NCBI RefSeq assembly: GCF_000226115.1
Contig: NC_016458.1
Span: forward strand, 558,001-622,000
Source: Thermothielavioides terrestris NRRL 8126
Taxonomy: Eukaryota; Ascomycota; Sordariomycetes; Sordariales; Chaetomiaceae
Direction: 5' to 3'
DNA length: 64,000 bases
The translations under genes and the position numbers were made by a program. Below the pieces are notes generated by a model, which was given only the letters and a program-made list of their open reading frames with translations, did not search any database and was not told the origin of the DNA. Every line of letters starts with the position of its first letter. The first letter of the stretch is position 1. This document shows, piece by piece, positions 45,581 through 56,674 of this stretch.

Positions 45581-48066
45581 TTATTGTCCTTCCGAGGAGG
45601 AGCTATTCGGGCCCACACTCCGGTTCTTCTTGGTTTTTGCTTTCTTACCGGCGCCGTCTTCGCCCTCGAGCTTCTGAGAGTACGACTTCCACTTGCGCCA
45701 GCCATCGTAGTCGATCAGGGCTTGCATGCACCCCCATTCCATGACTTTCCGCTCGAGCCAGACATACGTGACAGGCTGCAGATGTATGGTTAGCAACAAG
45801 GAGAAGAGAAAAAAATAAGGTGCCATTGCGGGTCTAGCACGAGGGATCAGGCAGATGTACGTACCTTGGTCAAGAAATCATTACAACCTGCAGCCAGCGC
45901 CTCGTGGCGGTCGCTTTGCAGAGAGCTCGCCGTTAGGGCGACGATGATCACCGGGCTCTTGAATAGCTCCCTATTCTGGAGCTTGTCCTCCTCGGCTGTC
46001 TCGCCCTTCGTCTCCTGCGGCTCGACCAGCGTTTGGCCGGTGCTATGACTGCTCGTCGAGAAAACGCCAATCGAGTTTGTGCGCTCGAGCCGGCGGATCT
46101 CGCGCGTCGCCTCGAGGCCGCTCATAACGGGAAGCTGGATGTCCATGAGCACCAGGTGGAAGCCGCCCGTCCGCCACTTGGTGACAGCCTCGCGACCGTT
46201 CATGGCGGTCTGCCAGCGCACTTTGAGCCGCTTGACGAACGCTTCTAACAAGCGCAGATTGATGATGTTGTCTTCCACAATCAGGACGTTGATGGGAGGC
46301 ACGCCGCCGTTGAGCATCCCCGCCGGCAGCGCCGGCGCGTCAATCGTCTTCTTCTTCTTCACCCGTGCTGTTGGAGGGGGTCGGGGCGACGCGGCCCTGG
46401 GCGGCGGTGTGGCGGTTCGCGCGATGGGCACGACCGCCGGCTCTTGGGTTGGAGGCGTCGGCAGCGACGGAGCGGCTGGTGCCGACTGTCCAGGGTTGGC
46501 CTGCTCTGAAGAAGCGTTGGAATGAGTCCGGGACCGTGGCATCGAGTGCGCTTGGTGCATACCATGGCTTGCAGCGACGGCAATGGTGGCCGTGTGGCCG
46601 CCGCCGCCGACCACGTTCAGAATCGTGGGAGACGATGTGTGCTGCCTTCCCAGCCGTGGCCGCTCGGATCGTTCCCGGTATTGTCGCGATCGCGAGGTCC
46701 CACCGGGGGAGGGGATCTGAGGGACCTGGCCCGTGTTCAAGACCGATATCGAATGGGTCGTGCCGTTAGCCGGGCCCGCAATGGTGACGGGAATGTGGGC
46801 AATGGCGCCGGGTCCGAAGTAGTCGGTGCTGCCGGCGTCGACCGGCCGGATATCGTCGTAGCTGACCGACGTGAGGTGCTGGGCATGCGGCGGCCCGTGC
46901 CTCGGAGAGGCCCGCGGCGTGCGGCGGTGCGGGACGTCGATGAGCAACGCCTCGTCCACCGTCTGGCCGCCGGGGAAGTATGCATCGAGGGTGCGCGCCA
47001 TTGGCTCCTCCGGTCCCAGCACGCGCTCCTGTCTTTGTCCCTCGCGGGGCACGAGGCGCAGCGTCAGGTCGGGCGCGTCGAATTGGCGGCCGAGCGAATT
47101 GGCGTATTTGCGCAGGATCAGCTCGCGCACATCGTCGACCAGATCCTCCTCGTTAATGGTGACCAGGGTCGGCGAGCCGCCGGGGCGCTTGACCCAGAGC
47201 TTGCGCGTCACCATGTTTGCGCTGATGGGCAGCAATTGTTCCGAGGAGGGCTGGTCGGGGTTATCGGCGTGTCCGGAGCTCAGCAGCGTCCGGATCAGCG
47301 TCGTCTGTCGGCTGGGCAGAAGACTCTGCCGTCGCGGCGGCGGCGCTGGACGGGAGAGCGAGGTGGACGAACGCAATTGAGGGTTGGATGTCGGATCCAC
47401 CGAGTTGGAGGGTGCGGAGGAGTCTGAGCTCACTGGCCGATCCCGGTTGCTGAGGCGGGTTCTGCGGACAGTGCCGGTGGAGCCCCCGGTCTTGGCTTCG
47501 TCCTCGGGCGCGGGCGTGGGGCCGGTCAATGGCGGCTCTGGGGACGTTCGCGATTGTCGGCCCGCCGCGGCGGCGGCGGCAGCAGTGCTGCTGTCGGTGT
47601 TGCTGGCGAGTCCCGTGCTGGGGTCGGGGAAGGGACGATCATTTCCGTCCAGATGCTGGCCGGGCCCGTCGCTGCCAGGGCGGGGCGGAGCAGGCGGCAC
47701 CGAGCAGCTAACGTTAGTGGCATTTTCGGCACCGGGGTCATTTTCGCCGGCAGCAGCAGCGGCAGCAGCAGCGGCCGCGGCCGCGGGGCCATTGTTGCCA
47801 TCGTTTGCGTCGTTGACGTCGGCGGTCACTACTGCCGAGAGATGTTTCGCTCCCAGTCTCAACTTCTCGGTCCATTGCGCGCCTGACAGCCTCCTGGCTT
47901 GCCGGCGCTCGGGGGCGTCAGCGGCGGTCTCGGCAGCCTTGGCGGAATCGGACTCTCCAAAGTTGTTGCTGCTATCGTTGACCTGTTTCGCGGCCGAAGG
48001 GAGCGGTGGGATGCCCGAGTGCCGCCGCGAAATTTTGGCTCGCAGCTTGGACTTCAGGTCCCCCAT
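45581..48066 (-). CDS. ssk1: Ssk1-type response regulator of the osmostress MAPK pathway
   Basis: Exons 48066-45865 and 45775-45581 give 798 aa. A long N-terminal part is mostly disordered, with alanine runs (AAAAAAAAAAAA near residues 95-106), but holds one ordered block, RKLWVKRPGGSPTLVTINEE, DDVRELILRKY and DLTLRLVPR, that is typical of fungal Ssk1/Rrg-1. The receiver domain spans about 592-765: acidic pair E598-D599 (VLIVEDN), phospho-acceptor D642 (LVLMDIQLPVMSG), Thr in ALTASS, and Lys734-Pro735. The intron (GTACGT...CAG) falls exactly between that Lys and Pro. A long insert (SSHSTGQTLVEPQETKG) interrupts the receiver, as in other Ssk1 proteins. In the known pathway, phosphorelay from Sln1-type kinases through Ypd1 keeps Ssk1 phosphorylated, and the unphosphorylated form activates the Ssk2-Pbs2-Hog1 kinases. 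The ATG at 48066 (MGDLKSKLRAKIS) is chosen; codons upstream start with GTG. Confidence 0.93.
47560..47600 (-). repeat. GCN alanine-codon run in the Ssk1-type gene
   Basis: A GCC/GCG-rich triplet tract coding for alanines; a second such run lies at about 47746-47790. Both sit in the disordered N-terminal half and could vary in length between strains. Confidence 0.6.
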
Positions 48067-49594
48067 GACGGGGAGACCAGGCACGGAGTAGAAGCGAGTC
48101 TAGGAGAACTGGTTGGCGGAGAGCTCCAAGCTTGGAAATCGAATTGCTCCAGCAGGCGACAAGCCCACTGGAACTGGAGGCCCCTGTCTCCGCGGGGCCG
48201 GGTCGAACCGCTTGCCGCAGCCTCGTCTCCGCAGAGAGATTTTCAAGTGAAGAGAGAACCGGAGGTACGTTGGTTATTGGCGAATCTGCTGTTTTCCTGG
48301 CGAGGAGTTATGTTTCCTTGCCGCCTCGCAACAGCTCGACCTCGTGGAGCTCAAGCGATCTCGACGGGACGGGATCCATGGCGGGAAGGCTTGGCGCAAC
48401 ACGATCCCCGCCCAGCCCGCTGCAGAACCTGGAAGCTCCGCTTTGCCAGCCGGAAGCATCAATCACGCCCGTTGATCCCTGCTCAATGAGTGGGGAAGCC
48501 GCGAAGCGGGTTGCACTGTCTTCTCTCACCAGTGCTACCCCAGGTACCCACCTGGTGCGCACATTTCTTTCGGGGTATGCACTGCGTGTAAGTCGACCAT
48601 AGTGTACTTCGAGTTGTAAGTTCTCCGGATTTGTCTGCTCGACCCTTCGTGGCGCTGTCCAAGATCCAATGTATCTCCATGGTTATCCTCAGTGTCCCCT
48701 GCGACTTGCTTTCACTTGGACAAATTCCGAAGCAAAGACGTTCACTGATTGCACCGATCTCATAGGTACCAATGCTTCTGCCGGTCTCACATCGATAACC
48801 CCCGGATGCTGGTACCTTAAGTGTAACGCCTGCCGGCCGATTCCTGCACGGGCACCAGCTTGTGCTCCATCTATCTGCGTTTGCACGCAGCTCACTGTGG
48901 AGGTACCTTAGGTTTCCGATCGGTAGGTGAGTCAGGCCGCCTTGTTTACTTCCGGCTTTAGGCATTCCACACTGCACAGGACTCCATCCCTCCTGCACAT
49001 ACATAAGTTAGCGATGGTTTCTCGAAGGCAGTTGCTGGTCTTTCGACAGTTGGCGTGCTGGTCGTTCTATTACCTTAGGTATTCGGAATACCTGGTAGTA
49101 AGTGTGTTGTGTAGTGTAGTGTATTGTAGTGTATGCGTCGTAGTATACATTACAGTATGTACTGTACACTAGTGTAAAGTCGCACCCCTGCCAGTCCCAA
49201 TTGGGAGATCCGAGAAATTTTCTGCGCGACCTGAGTGGGCTATCAATTACGATGTACGGATCCGTAAACTTACCGCTTTGCTCTTTGCTGGTTAACTCCA
49301 ACGACCAGCTCTGCTGAATCCTCCAGCAGTAACATATCCACGGCCCGTCTCGTGGGCCTCACTGCACCATTTCCGGCTGCCCTTCTGTTATCCGGCGCTT
49401 CTGATTGAGCGTCTTCCTCTCTTTCGGCGGCTTCTGGCTCTTTCTGCGCTGCGAGTTCCCGAGCTCCCGCGATTCACTCACTCTTTCCCCAGTTGCTCCC
49501 GTTTGTTTACCGGCCATGAGCCATCTCCCACTTCTCTTAAACCTGCAGACGAAAGTTTAAAAGACAGCGCTGTCTTCCAGCTCAGGCCGTCAAG
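48067..49594. other. divergent intergenic region
   Basis: About 1.5 kb between two genes transcribed away from each other, so it should hold both promoters. A GTAGT-type microsatellite lies at 49097-49160. No gene recognised. Confidence 0.45.
49097..49160 (+). repeat. degenerate GTAGT/GTGTA microsatellite
   Basis: A run of imperfect units (TAGTGTAGTGTATTGTAGTG) followed by palindromic TACAGTATGTACTGTA-type words up to about 49172. Confidence 0.6.
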
Positions 49595-51785
49595 ATGAGG
49601 ACGCGGCCGAGCCTCGCATCTTCCCGGCAGGGACGCGACCCCAGCCAAGAAGGATCGAGACGCCACAATCACTCCTCTCTCTTCAGCCACATCAACCAAA
49701 CATTCGTCTCCAAGCCGTCAGATCTGCCTGTGTCGGCCCGCGATTCTGCCTTTGGGTCCAGCACCTCTTCGTTTGTCTTTACTGCAGGCGGCTCTGGCGG
49801 GACCCCCGTCAGCAAGAGCCCGTTCGCCCAGCGCAGTGACCCGCCATCTACCGTCCCAACATTCAGCTTCACCGTTCCCCAGTCTCCCAGCACCCCGGAG
49901 TATCGTGGGTCTTCAGACTCAGACAGCCGGTCCGATTCGATGGACAGTCTCAGCCATAGCATGGCGAACCTCGAAATTCCGAGAGGGATGCCAAAGAAGC
50001 TGGCGAAGGAGGATGAAGCCATGTCGCTCTCGGCCGCTTCCGCCTCGGACATGAGCAAGCCGCCATCTCCTAGCGCGGATGATGCGCTTGCCGGAGACGC
50101 CGCCGAAGAGTCCATGAGTGCCGAGTCGGAGCTGAGCAGCGATGAGATCTCCACGCTCAACATCCACCTCGGCCTGCTGAAGCGGCGTCCCGAGCTGGAG
50201 GAGCTGAACGAGATCAAGACGACCCCAATATTCACGGAATCGGTGCGCAAATACGCGCGCTCGCTCTCCGGTGCAAACGCTGAGCAGCCGTTCAGCCAGT
50301 ACGGTTTGCTGGCTGGCGACATTACTGGCAGCGCCAACGAGGGCAGCGCGGACCCTCGCCTTTTCTGGAACATCGCCGCGCCCTCTAGCTTTTTCATCTG
50401 CGGCAGCCAAGGGTCTGGCAAGAGCCACACCCTGTCGTGCCTCTTGGAGAATGCTCTTGCGCCCTGCAAGGCGAATGTGCTGCCGCGGCCGTTGACGGGC
50501 ATTCTTTTCCATTACGACACCTTCATCTCCGACTCTGGCGGATCCCCCTGCGAGGCGGCCTGGTTATCCACGAACCCGGACATCAAGGTGCGGGTGTTGT
50601 GCCCGCCAACAAATATCCGAACGATGCAGGTGAGCTTTTCTAGCCCTCTCTCCAGCCAGCCTAGCACCACAGGTGTCTCTCCTCTGTGGTTCTCAGTATG
50701 CTAACTCGAGCCCTCAGCGCCTCTACGGGAAGTTTCCCAACATCAAAGTGGAGGAGCTGCGGCTGAACGAAACGGATCTCAACACCAAACGCATGTTAGA
50801 CTTGATGGCGGTCACCACAGGCGGTAACCTGCCGCTCTACCTTCACGTCGCGCAGCGCATCCTCCGCGACCTGCGCGTCACACAACAGCGAACCAACACC
50901 GGCTTCAGCTACACCGCGTTCAAGCGCAGCCTCGCGGGCGAGGACCTGAGTGAGATGCAGCTTGCGCCTCTCAAGCAGCGCCTGGAGACCCTCGAGTCCT
51001 TCATGGTCGAAGACCAGGCGAAAGCCTACAACATGTTCACCAACGTGTCCAGTCAAGCCCCCAAGTCTCACCCCGCCAAAGGCGGCGGCACCTCGTGGGC
51101 CCCGCAGAACGGCCACCTCACCATCGTCGACCTGTCGTGTCCGTGCGTGACGCCGGAGATGGCCTGCTCGCTCTTCAACATCTGCCTCTCCCTGTTTCTC
51201 GAGCAGGACCCCGCCGCCGTGGGCCGCGTCGTCGCCCTGGACGAGGCCCACAAGTACATGACCGACTCGCAGGAGTGCGCCGCGCTGACCGAGGCCCTGC
51301 TGGCCACGATCCGGCTGCAGCGGCACCTGGGCGCGCGCGTCATCATCTCCACGCAGGAGCCCACCATCAGCCCCAAGCTGCTGGATCTGTGCAGCGTCAC
51401 GGTCGTGCACCGGTTCACCTCGCCCGACTGGCTGAATGCGCTGCGCAAGCACCTGGCGGGCGTGTCGGCTGGAGGCAGGTTGTTGGAGCGGGCGAGGAAG
51501 TTGAATGGAGAGGTTGATCGGGATGGGGAGGAGGGAGCCGAGGGGGCTGCGGCGCTGGCGCTGGGCGATGCCGATCCGGCGTTGGAGCTTTTTTCGAGGA
51601 TCGTGGATCTGAGGGTTGGTGAGGCGCTGTTGTTTGCGCCGAGCGCCATCGTGGGCGTGAAGAAGAGAAAGGACGGGCAGACGGGCCGCTGCGGTGATGT
51701 CAAGCGGCTTGCTCACGGCGTGTTGAAGGTGCGGATTCGCAACCGGACGACGGCGGATGGCGGGCGCAGCATCATGGCTGCTTGA
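49595..51785 (+). CDS. HerA/FtsK-like P-loop ATPase
   Basis: Exons 49595-50629 and 50718-51785 give 700 aa; donor GTGAGC, branch CTAAC, acceptor CAG, phase 0. The first ~180 residues are Ser/Thr/Pro-rich and disordered. The ATPase part has Walker A G270-S-Q-G-S-G-K-S (FFICGSQGSGKSHTLSCLLE), Walker B VVAL-D520-E521-AHKYM, and a sensor-like RVIISTQEPTISPKLLDLC stretch followed by VTVVHRF. That order (glutamate after Walker B aspartate, then ISTQ-x-P) is the layout of HerA/FtsK/VirB4-type motor ATPases rather than AAA+ or kinases. An insert (res. ~440-490) with GGGTSWAPQ precedes TIVDLSCPCVTPE. The C-terminal tail (RIVDLRVGEALLFAPSA) also matches that group, where the motor ends by limiting access to the ring. 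HerA-type motors pump DNA or protein; the cargo here is unknown. Pezizomycetes carry such genes, but I know of no assigned function. Confidence 0.8.
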
Positions 51786-52447
51786 GCTGCCTTCAGAGCT
51801 TTTCGCGTTGGATTGACTGTTTATGGCGTTGTGGGAAACTCTTTCCGGGTAAGGCTTGGCGCTGGCCGTGTTATGATACCATCCGAGACAAGTGATGTTA
51901 GAGTGGGTTGTTGGATTTACCAGAAGAGGGAATAGCTGGGCACAACAAGCATGTAATAGACTTAATACTGTGGCGATAATAGAGGTCTACAGACCTGCTG
52001 TATGGACAGAACACTTCAGATAGATCGCAAGCACGGCTTTACGTGTGTCGATGTTAAGACGTGAACTTAGCCTGAAGCCCTCGGACAGACCTCTCTGAGA
52101 ACCCCCTAATTGCCCCCCCAGGAAGTTCCATATCCCCCTAAACGGGCCCCACAAAGCAGCGGCTTGACGCTCGACTCGGTGGGTCTGCGTGCGCGACAGC
52201 AGCACCCAACGCCAGAGCCGCCGTTCGCAACAGCACATCAGCCGACGGGAGCACCGGGCGAAACCGAACCTTCGCCACCTAACTTTAGGCTTCACACTTC
52301 CCGTATCATCATCATCCAGCCATGTAGGTATCTCTCGAAACAGCTCACTCAGGAATATTGCTGACAATCAAGCGCAGCCTCCAGATAGAAGCACACCGCA
52401 ACCAATTCGACAACAGCACATCGTTACGGTTAACTAAACCGACAACC
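51786..52447. other. intergenic region
   Basis: About 660 bp between two plus-strand genes; 3' UTR on the left and promoter and leader on the right. No other feature recognised. Confidence 0.45.
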
Positions 52448-53554
52448 ATGGTCCCCCACTTCGAGTTCCCGCCTGCAAGCCCGGACTCGTTCTCACGACC
52501 TCGGCCCCGGCCTCCCCGGTCACCGGGCCACTCGGCTCAGATCCGGGCGCAGAATCGGAGGAGAGCATACCTGGACAGCCACCCTGACTACTTCCAGTCC
52601 GCTGACCACGAGCTTGCCGGTGAGCGAGCCTCCCTATTTATCTAGCTCCCTCAAACTGTCCCTTGCTCAACCCGGAGAGACCTCTGTCCTCTCACTCACC
52701 ATCAATCCCCTCATCGCATCCCTTTTCTTTTTAACCCCACGAACTGAGCTATTCCCCCCTTGCACCGCCCTCCATCAACCAAACCCCCTCTCTCACAACA
52801 CAAATAACACGCAAGAATAAGAATAAGAATAATATTAACCCTTACCCCATCTTGGCTGGCCGACCCAGACCCCCTGCTCTACGACTTCCTCATCCGGCGC
52901 TTCCAGACGCCCGCCGAGCGCGAGGCCGACGGCCGCGCCAAGGGCTACGCCCGCGTGCTGGAGGGCTCGCTGCTGCGCGGCGAGGAGCGCCTGGCTAAGC
53001 TGCGGGCTGCGCAGCCGGTTGGGTCTCGGCAGCAGCGGCGGCGGCGGCAGCGGCGGAACGGGAACGGTGCGGAAGATGCAGATGATGCGGATGATGTGGA
53101 TGATGCGGATGATGTGGATGCTGTGGATGCTGAGGAAGATGCTGGCTCCCCTGGCGGAAGCGGTGGTGGAGGTGTCGACGGCGGTGGTATGCCGAGGGCA
53201 CGGGCGACGGCGGATGATGAAGCCGAGGCGGGGACGACGTTCAGCAGCCTGAACGCGGAGCTCACGCCGCCGCCGAAGACGCGGGAGGAAGGGAGGGCGC
53301 AGTGGGTGGAGTTCCTGCGGGACCGGTTTATCCGCGGGGAGGACGAGGACTTTGACTACGCGGCGGTGGATGGAGATGAGGGGTACGATGTGCTGGAGCG
53401 GGAAGACAGGGAGGAGGCGTGGTTTGAGGAGGAGGAGCCGGAGTGGGCTAGTGATGGGGATGGTAGTAGTGATGAGGGCGAGGGCGAGGGCGGCCGCCAC
53501 GGAGGCAAGGCAGAGAGGGTGCTGAAGGGGGAGACGGGCATACAGGACTTTTAA
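52448..53554 (+). CDS. CCDC97-like protein (spliceosome-associated family)
   Basis: Exons 52448-52619 and 52869-53554 give 285 aa; donor GTGAGC, acceptor CAG, and the codon is completed across a 249-nt intron to read ELADPLLYDFLIRRFQ. That phrase, preceded by RRAYLDSHPDYFQS, is the N-terminal hallmark of the family. The C-terminal hallmark is QWVEFLRDRFIRGEDEDFDY. Between lies a low-complexity spacer of alternating D/A/V (DDADDVDDADDVDAVD), which is a GAT-GCG-type repeat, and a Gly-rich stretch. The end is strongly acidic (EEEPEWASDGDGSSDEGEG). Human CCDC97 is found with SF3B/U2 splicing particles; a nuclear role is inferred for this homologue. The fungal protein has no other domain. Confidence 0.8.
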
Positions 53555-53753
53555 GAGTTTGTGCTGGTGTGCGAAGTTGCGAGGTAATGCCGAGTAAGTG
53601 GCCACGTTCAATTGACGTTCTGATTCTGTGGATGGTCCCCCAACGTATTCATCCTTTCCAGGTGTTGTCCAACAGGCTAGACAAAACTGAGCTAAGAAAT
53701 CGTTCCCGAGCTGAGAAACCGTTCCCGAGCTGTTCCCGAGCCGTTCCCACGCG

Positions 53754-54787
53754 CTATGCCACACTCTCCTTGTAATACTGGTCCAGCAAGGGCAGCGCGG
53801 CCGGATGCACCCGCCCGATCTTCATGACTTTCAGGTCGTGCTGCACCGTGTAGATCCTCCCGCAGTCCAGCCTCGCGAGCGGGGAGATGTACTGATCGCC
53901 ATCCTCGATAATGATGGCGATGGGATCCCGCTCGATGCGCTCGTCGGCGTACGGCCGCGGGGGCTCGACATTCGCCCTGTACAGGACAACGTAATCCATC
54001 GGCCGGCCGCGGCTCGTCTTGGCCGCGGCCTTTCCGCCGTAGGTAGTGATGCTGAAGCACAGCGAGTGGTGCAGGCGCCGGCGCACGACGATGAACCAGC
54101 GGAACTGGGCCACGGGCTTTTCCCCGCGGAAGGGCGGGCATTTCTCGCACCACGTCTCGATCTCGGGCCGCTTCTTGGGGAGCTCACTGCCGGCTGGTTC
54201 GAACCATACTGTCTTGAATATGCGTCCGAAGCAGAAGAAGCGCTTGGGCTTGGCGACGACTTGGAACGCTGCGGGTTGTCAGCATCGTGGGGAGGTCAAG
54301 CAGCAGGCGCAAGACATACCCTCGCCTAGAGGCTCCTCATGAGGGGCCACTTTCGGAACAGGAGGCTGCACAGGCCTAGCGATGGCAGGGGCTGTCGTGG
54401 GTTCCGGTGAGCTCGCGGAGGGAGCGGCATGGCGAGTGGAGTCCTTGGCAGTCTCCGGCTTCTCTGAAGAGGATGGCAGAATGGCGGCTCGTTGATAGCT
54501 CGTATAGAACAGTTTCACGCCGTCTTGCGCCGGGATCAGCCAGCAGTGTCCTGTCTGGTCTCGAAGGGATCTACACACGGGCACGTACCATCGCGGAACC
54601 TGACATAGTCTTGGCAAGCCGAATCCCAATCCCACTGGTCGCCATACTCCTTGATGGGCTGCGGGTACTCCTGGGAGGCGGCATGGGAAGTTTCGATGTC
54701 AAGTTGGGCATCGTCGGTGAGGCAGTCGTCACAGTCATCCTTCTCCTGGGGCTCGGGGAGTTGCCGGGACCCGGCGGCCGTGGCCAT
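53754..54787 (-). CDS. DUF6590-domain protein
   Basis: Exons 54787-54589, 54550-54320 and 54268-53754 give 314 aa with all phases closing. The first intron is only 38 nt (GTACGT...CAG) but splicing restores a sensible run, DYVRFRD then GHCWLIPAQDGVKLFY. The C-terminal half is the fungal DUF6590 domain: FGRIFKTVWFEPAG, FRWFIVVRRRLHHSLCFSI, YGGKAAAK, DYVVLYRAN, DPIAIIIEDGDQYISPLARL and RIYTVQHDLKVMKIGRV. The N-terminal third is acidic with CDDC and an aromatic stretch. No signal or membrane helix. DUF6590 proteins are numerous in pezizomycetes and uncharacterised; members are often linked with heterokaryon or self-recognition-like families, but nothing here shows that for this one. It converges on the CCDC97-like gene, 199 bp between stops. 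Confidence 0.82.
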
Positions 54788-56528
54788 GTCTGCCGCGCTG
54801 GTCAGCCAGCCAGCAAGCCAGCTTGAAGGGGTTCAGGGGCGGGATGTGGGGTGTGAGATGTCGACTGTGAGATGTCGACTGTGAGACGCATGCCTTTATA
54901 CTCACTGTCAGGTATCTCGTCAAACATTCGGAGAACCCTAGGCCGGCCCATTTCACGTGGCGGTTATCATTGGGGGCGTGCGCTCTGGGACGGGATCCCA
55001 GGAAGAGCTCCGCTCGCAGCGACGGCTGCCCGGAGGCACCAGGACAATGAGAGATTGATAGAGCACCCCATCCGGGGAGAAACAGGCCATCGATGATGCA
55101 GAAGCTGGCTCTGAAAATGGTGGGTCAGCCTCACTCCCCCCAGTTGAAGCCTTGGCGCCCAAGCATGCGTCTGCCTTAGCCGACGAGAGCTGTGAGTTGA
55201 GTGGTTGGTTTAGGCTCCGACCTCAGTCCCAGCTCAATAGGAAAAATCCGGTATGCCGGCTGACGTTTGTTACACGGAAAATGCACAACGAGTTTGTGTA
55301 ACCCAAATGCATCCCAGCGGCCTTCAAAAGAGGTATTCCGTAGTTGCATAGGTACTTCCATGAAAGATCACCGCAGCGCATCGGCTCCCCGTCACCGTGT
55401 GTTCACAGGGCAGAGTTGCAGCATCCCTTGACCGATCAATAGGCGCCATGTCTCCCGACAGAAAATTACAATTGCCGTTTCGGGAGGTCCTCCATGAGTG
55501 GCAGAAGCCGCCTTGGAGGACAGCTGCATGAGCCCCCGGGTCCCGGCGATTTCGTCCAGCAGGTACCCGAACGTTATTCCAAGTTTCAAAAAAACAAGTT
55601 TCGGGGGGATTCTGTCCTCTCTCTGAACGGCACATATTTTTTTCTCCCGAAGCATCCTTTGGTTACACAGCGCGCCGATTTGAAGACGACATCAACGCTC
55701 CTCGCCGCGTTCCCTCTTGTGGCTATGCTGTTCTCCCTCTCTTGTGGCTAGGTACCTACGGTACCTAGGTATGTATGCTGCTCTCCCACGTCCTGTATTC
55801 GTCCGTGACGAAGTCCAGCAAGGGAGACAGGTGTCCAGCAGTTGGTGGCTGGCTCAAGACAGCTATCCTGAAGTCTACTGCTGCACAGTCTCATGTTCAA
55901 CGGTACACCGCCTGCAGTGTTCTTCACACCGCAACGCCACGAGAATTCGTCTCACCGCACTTTCTGTCTTCAACGCTTGCGTGGCTCTTGCGCTGGCTGC
56001 CCCGTTGGCCGAATTCACGGTTTCGGAGTCTACACAAGCAGTATGCTGGCGTAGGCCTCTCGGCCACTTTGTGTGACCCTTCATGCCCTGCGATACACTG
56101 CGGTGTCGGATAAGACACCATTACCCTGCCTGCGACTGTCCACCGGGAAGGAAAATATATCACGGGAAATATCGCGGGTAGCGCCCGTGGCGCTTGGTAG
56201 TTGCGGGAAAAAGAGAAAGAAAGAAGAGGAAAAAAAAAAAAAAAAAAATGGAATTCACAACTCCATACTCCATCATCAACCAAAAACAGTGAGTCTACCT
56301 AACCAAATTGACTGCACATGGCGCCCACTTCCGACAATGCCCTACCTGGTATCAGTCCCATACCTGGTATCAGTCCCAAAGCACCTAACCCGGGAATTCT
56401 TTCCCTCCCAGACAAAGCAAGGTAAGTTAGGTCACTCACCTCGGTCAAGAGAAGACTCCATCACCGCCCCTTCACCTCATTGGAACATACTGTGTCCGCG
56501 GCGCGGCGACCTACTGTGGTACTGTACA
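54788..56528. other. intergenic region
   Basis: About 1.7 kb with the promoter of the DUF6590 gene on the left and the 3' UTR of the membrane-protein gene on the right. Near 54856-54890 the words GAGATGTCGACTGT are tandemly repeated. At 55752-55775 there are palindromic GGTACCTA/TAGGTACC words, and a run of about 20 A lies at 56229-56248. No gene recognised. Confidence 0.4.
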
Positions 56529-56634
56529 CTAGCTGCCCGCGACCTCCTGCACCGGATCGGCCTCCCGCTGCGCGCTCATCTCGGCAACATTCCCCGGATA
56601 TCCTTGCTGCTGCTGCTGCTGGTACTGCTGCTGG

Positions 56635-56674
<40 letters not shown>

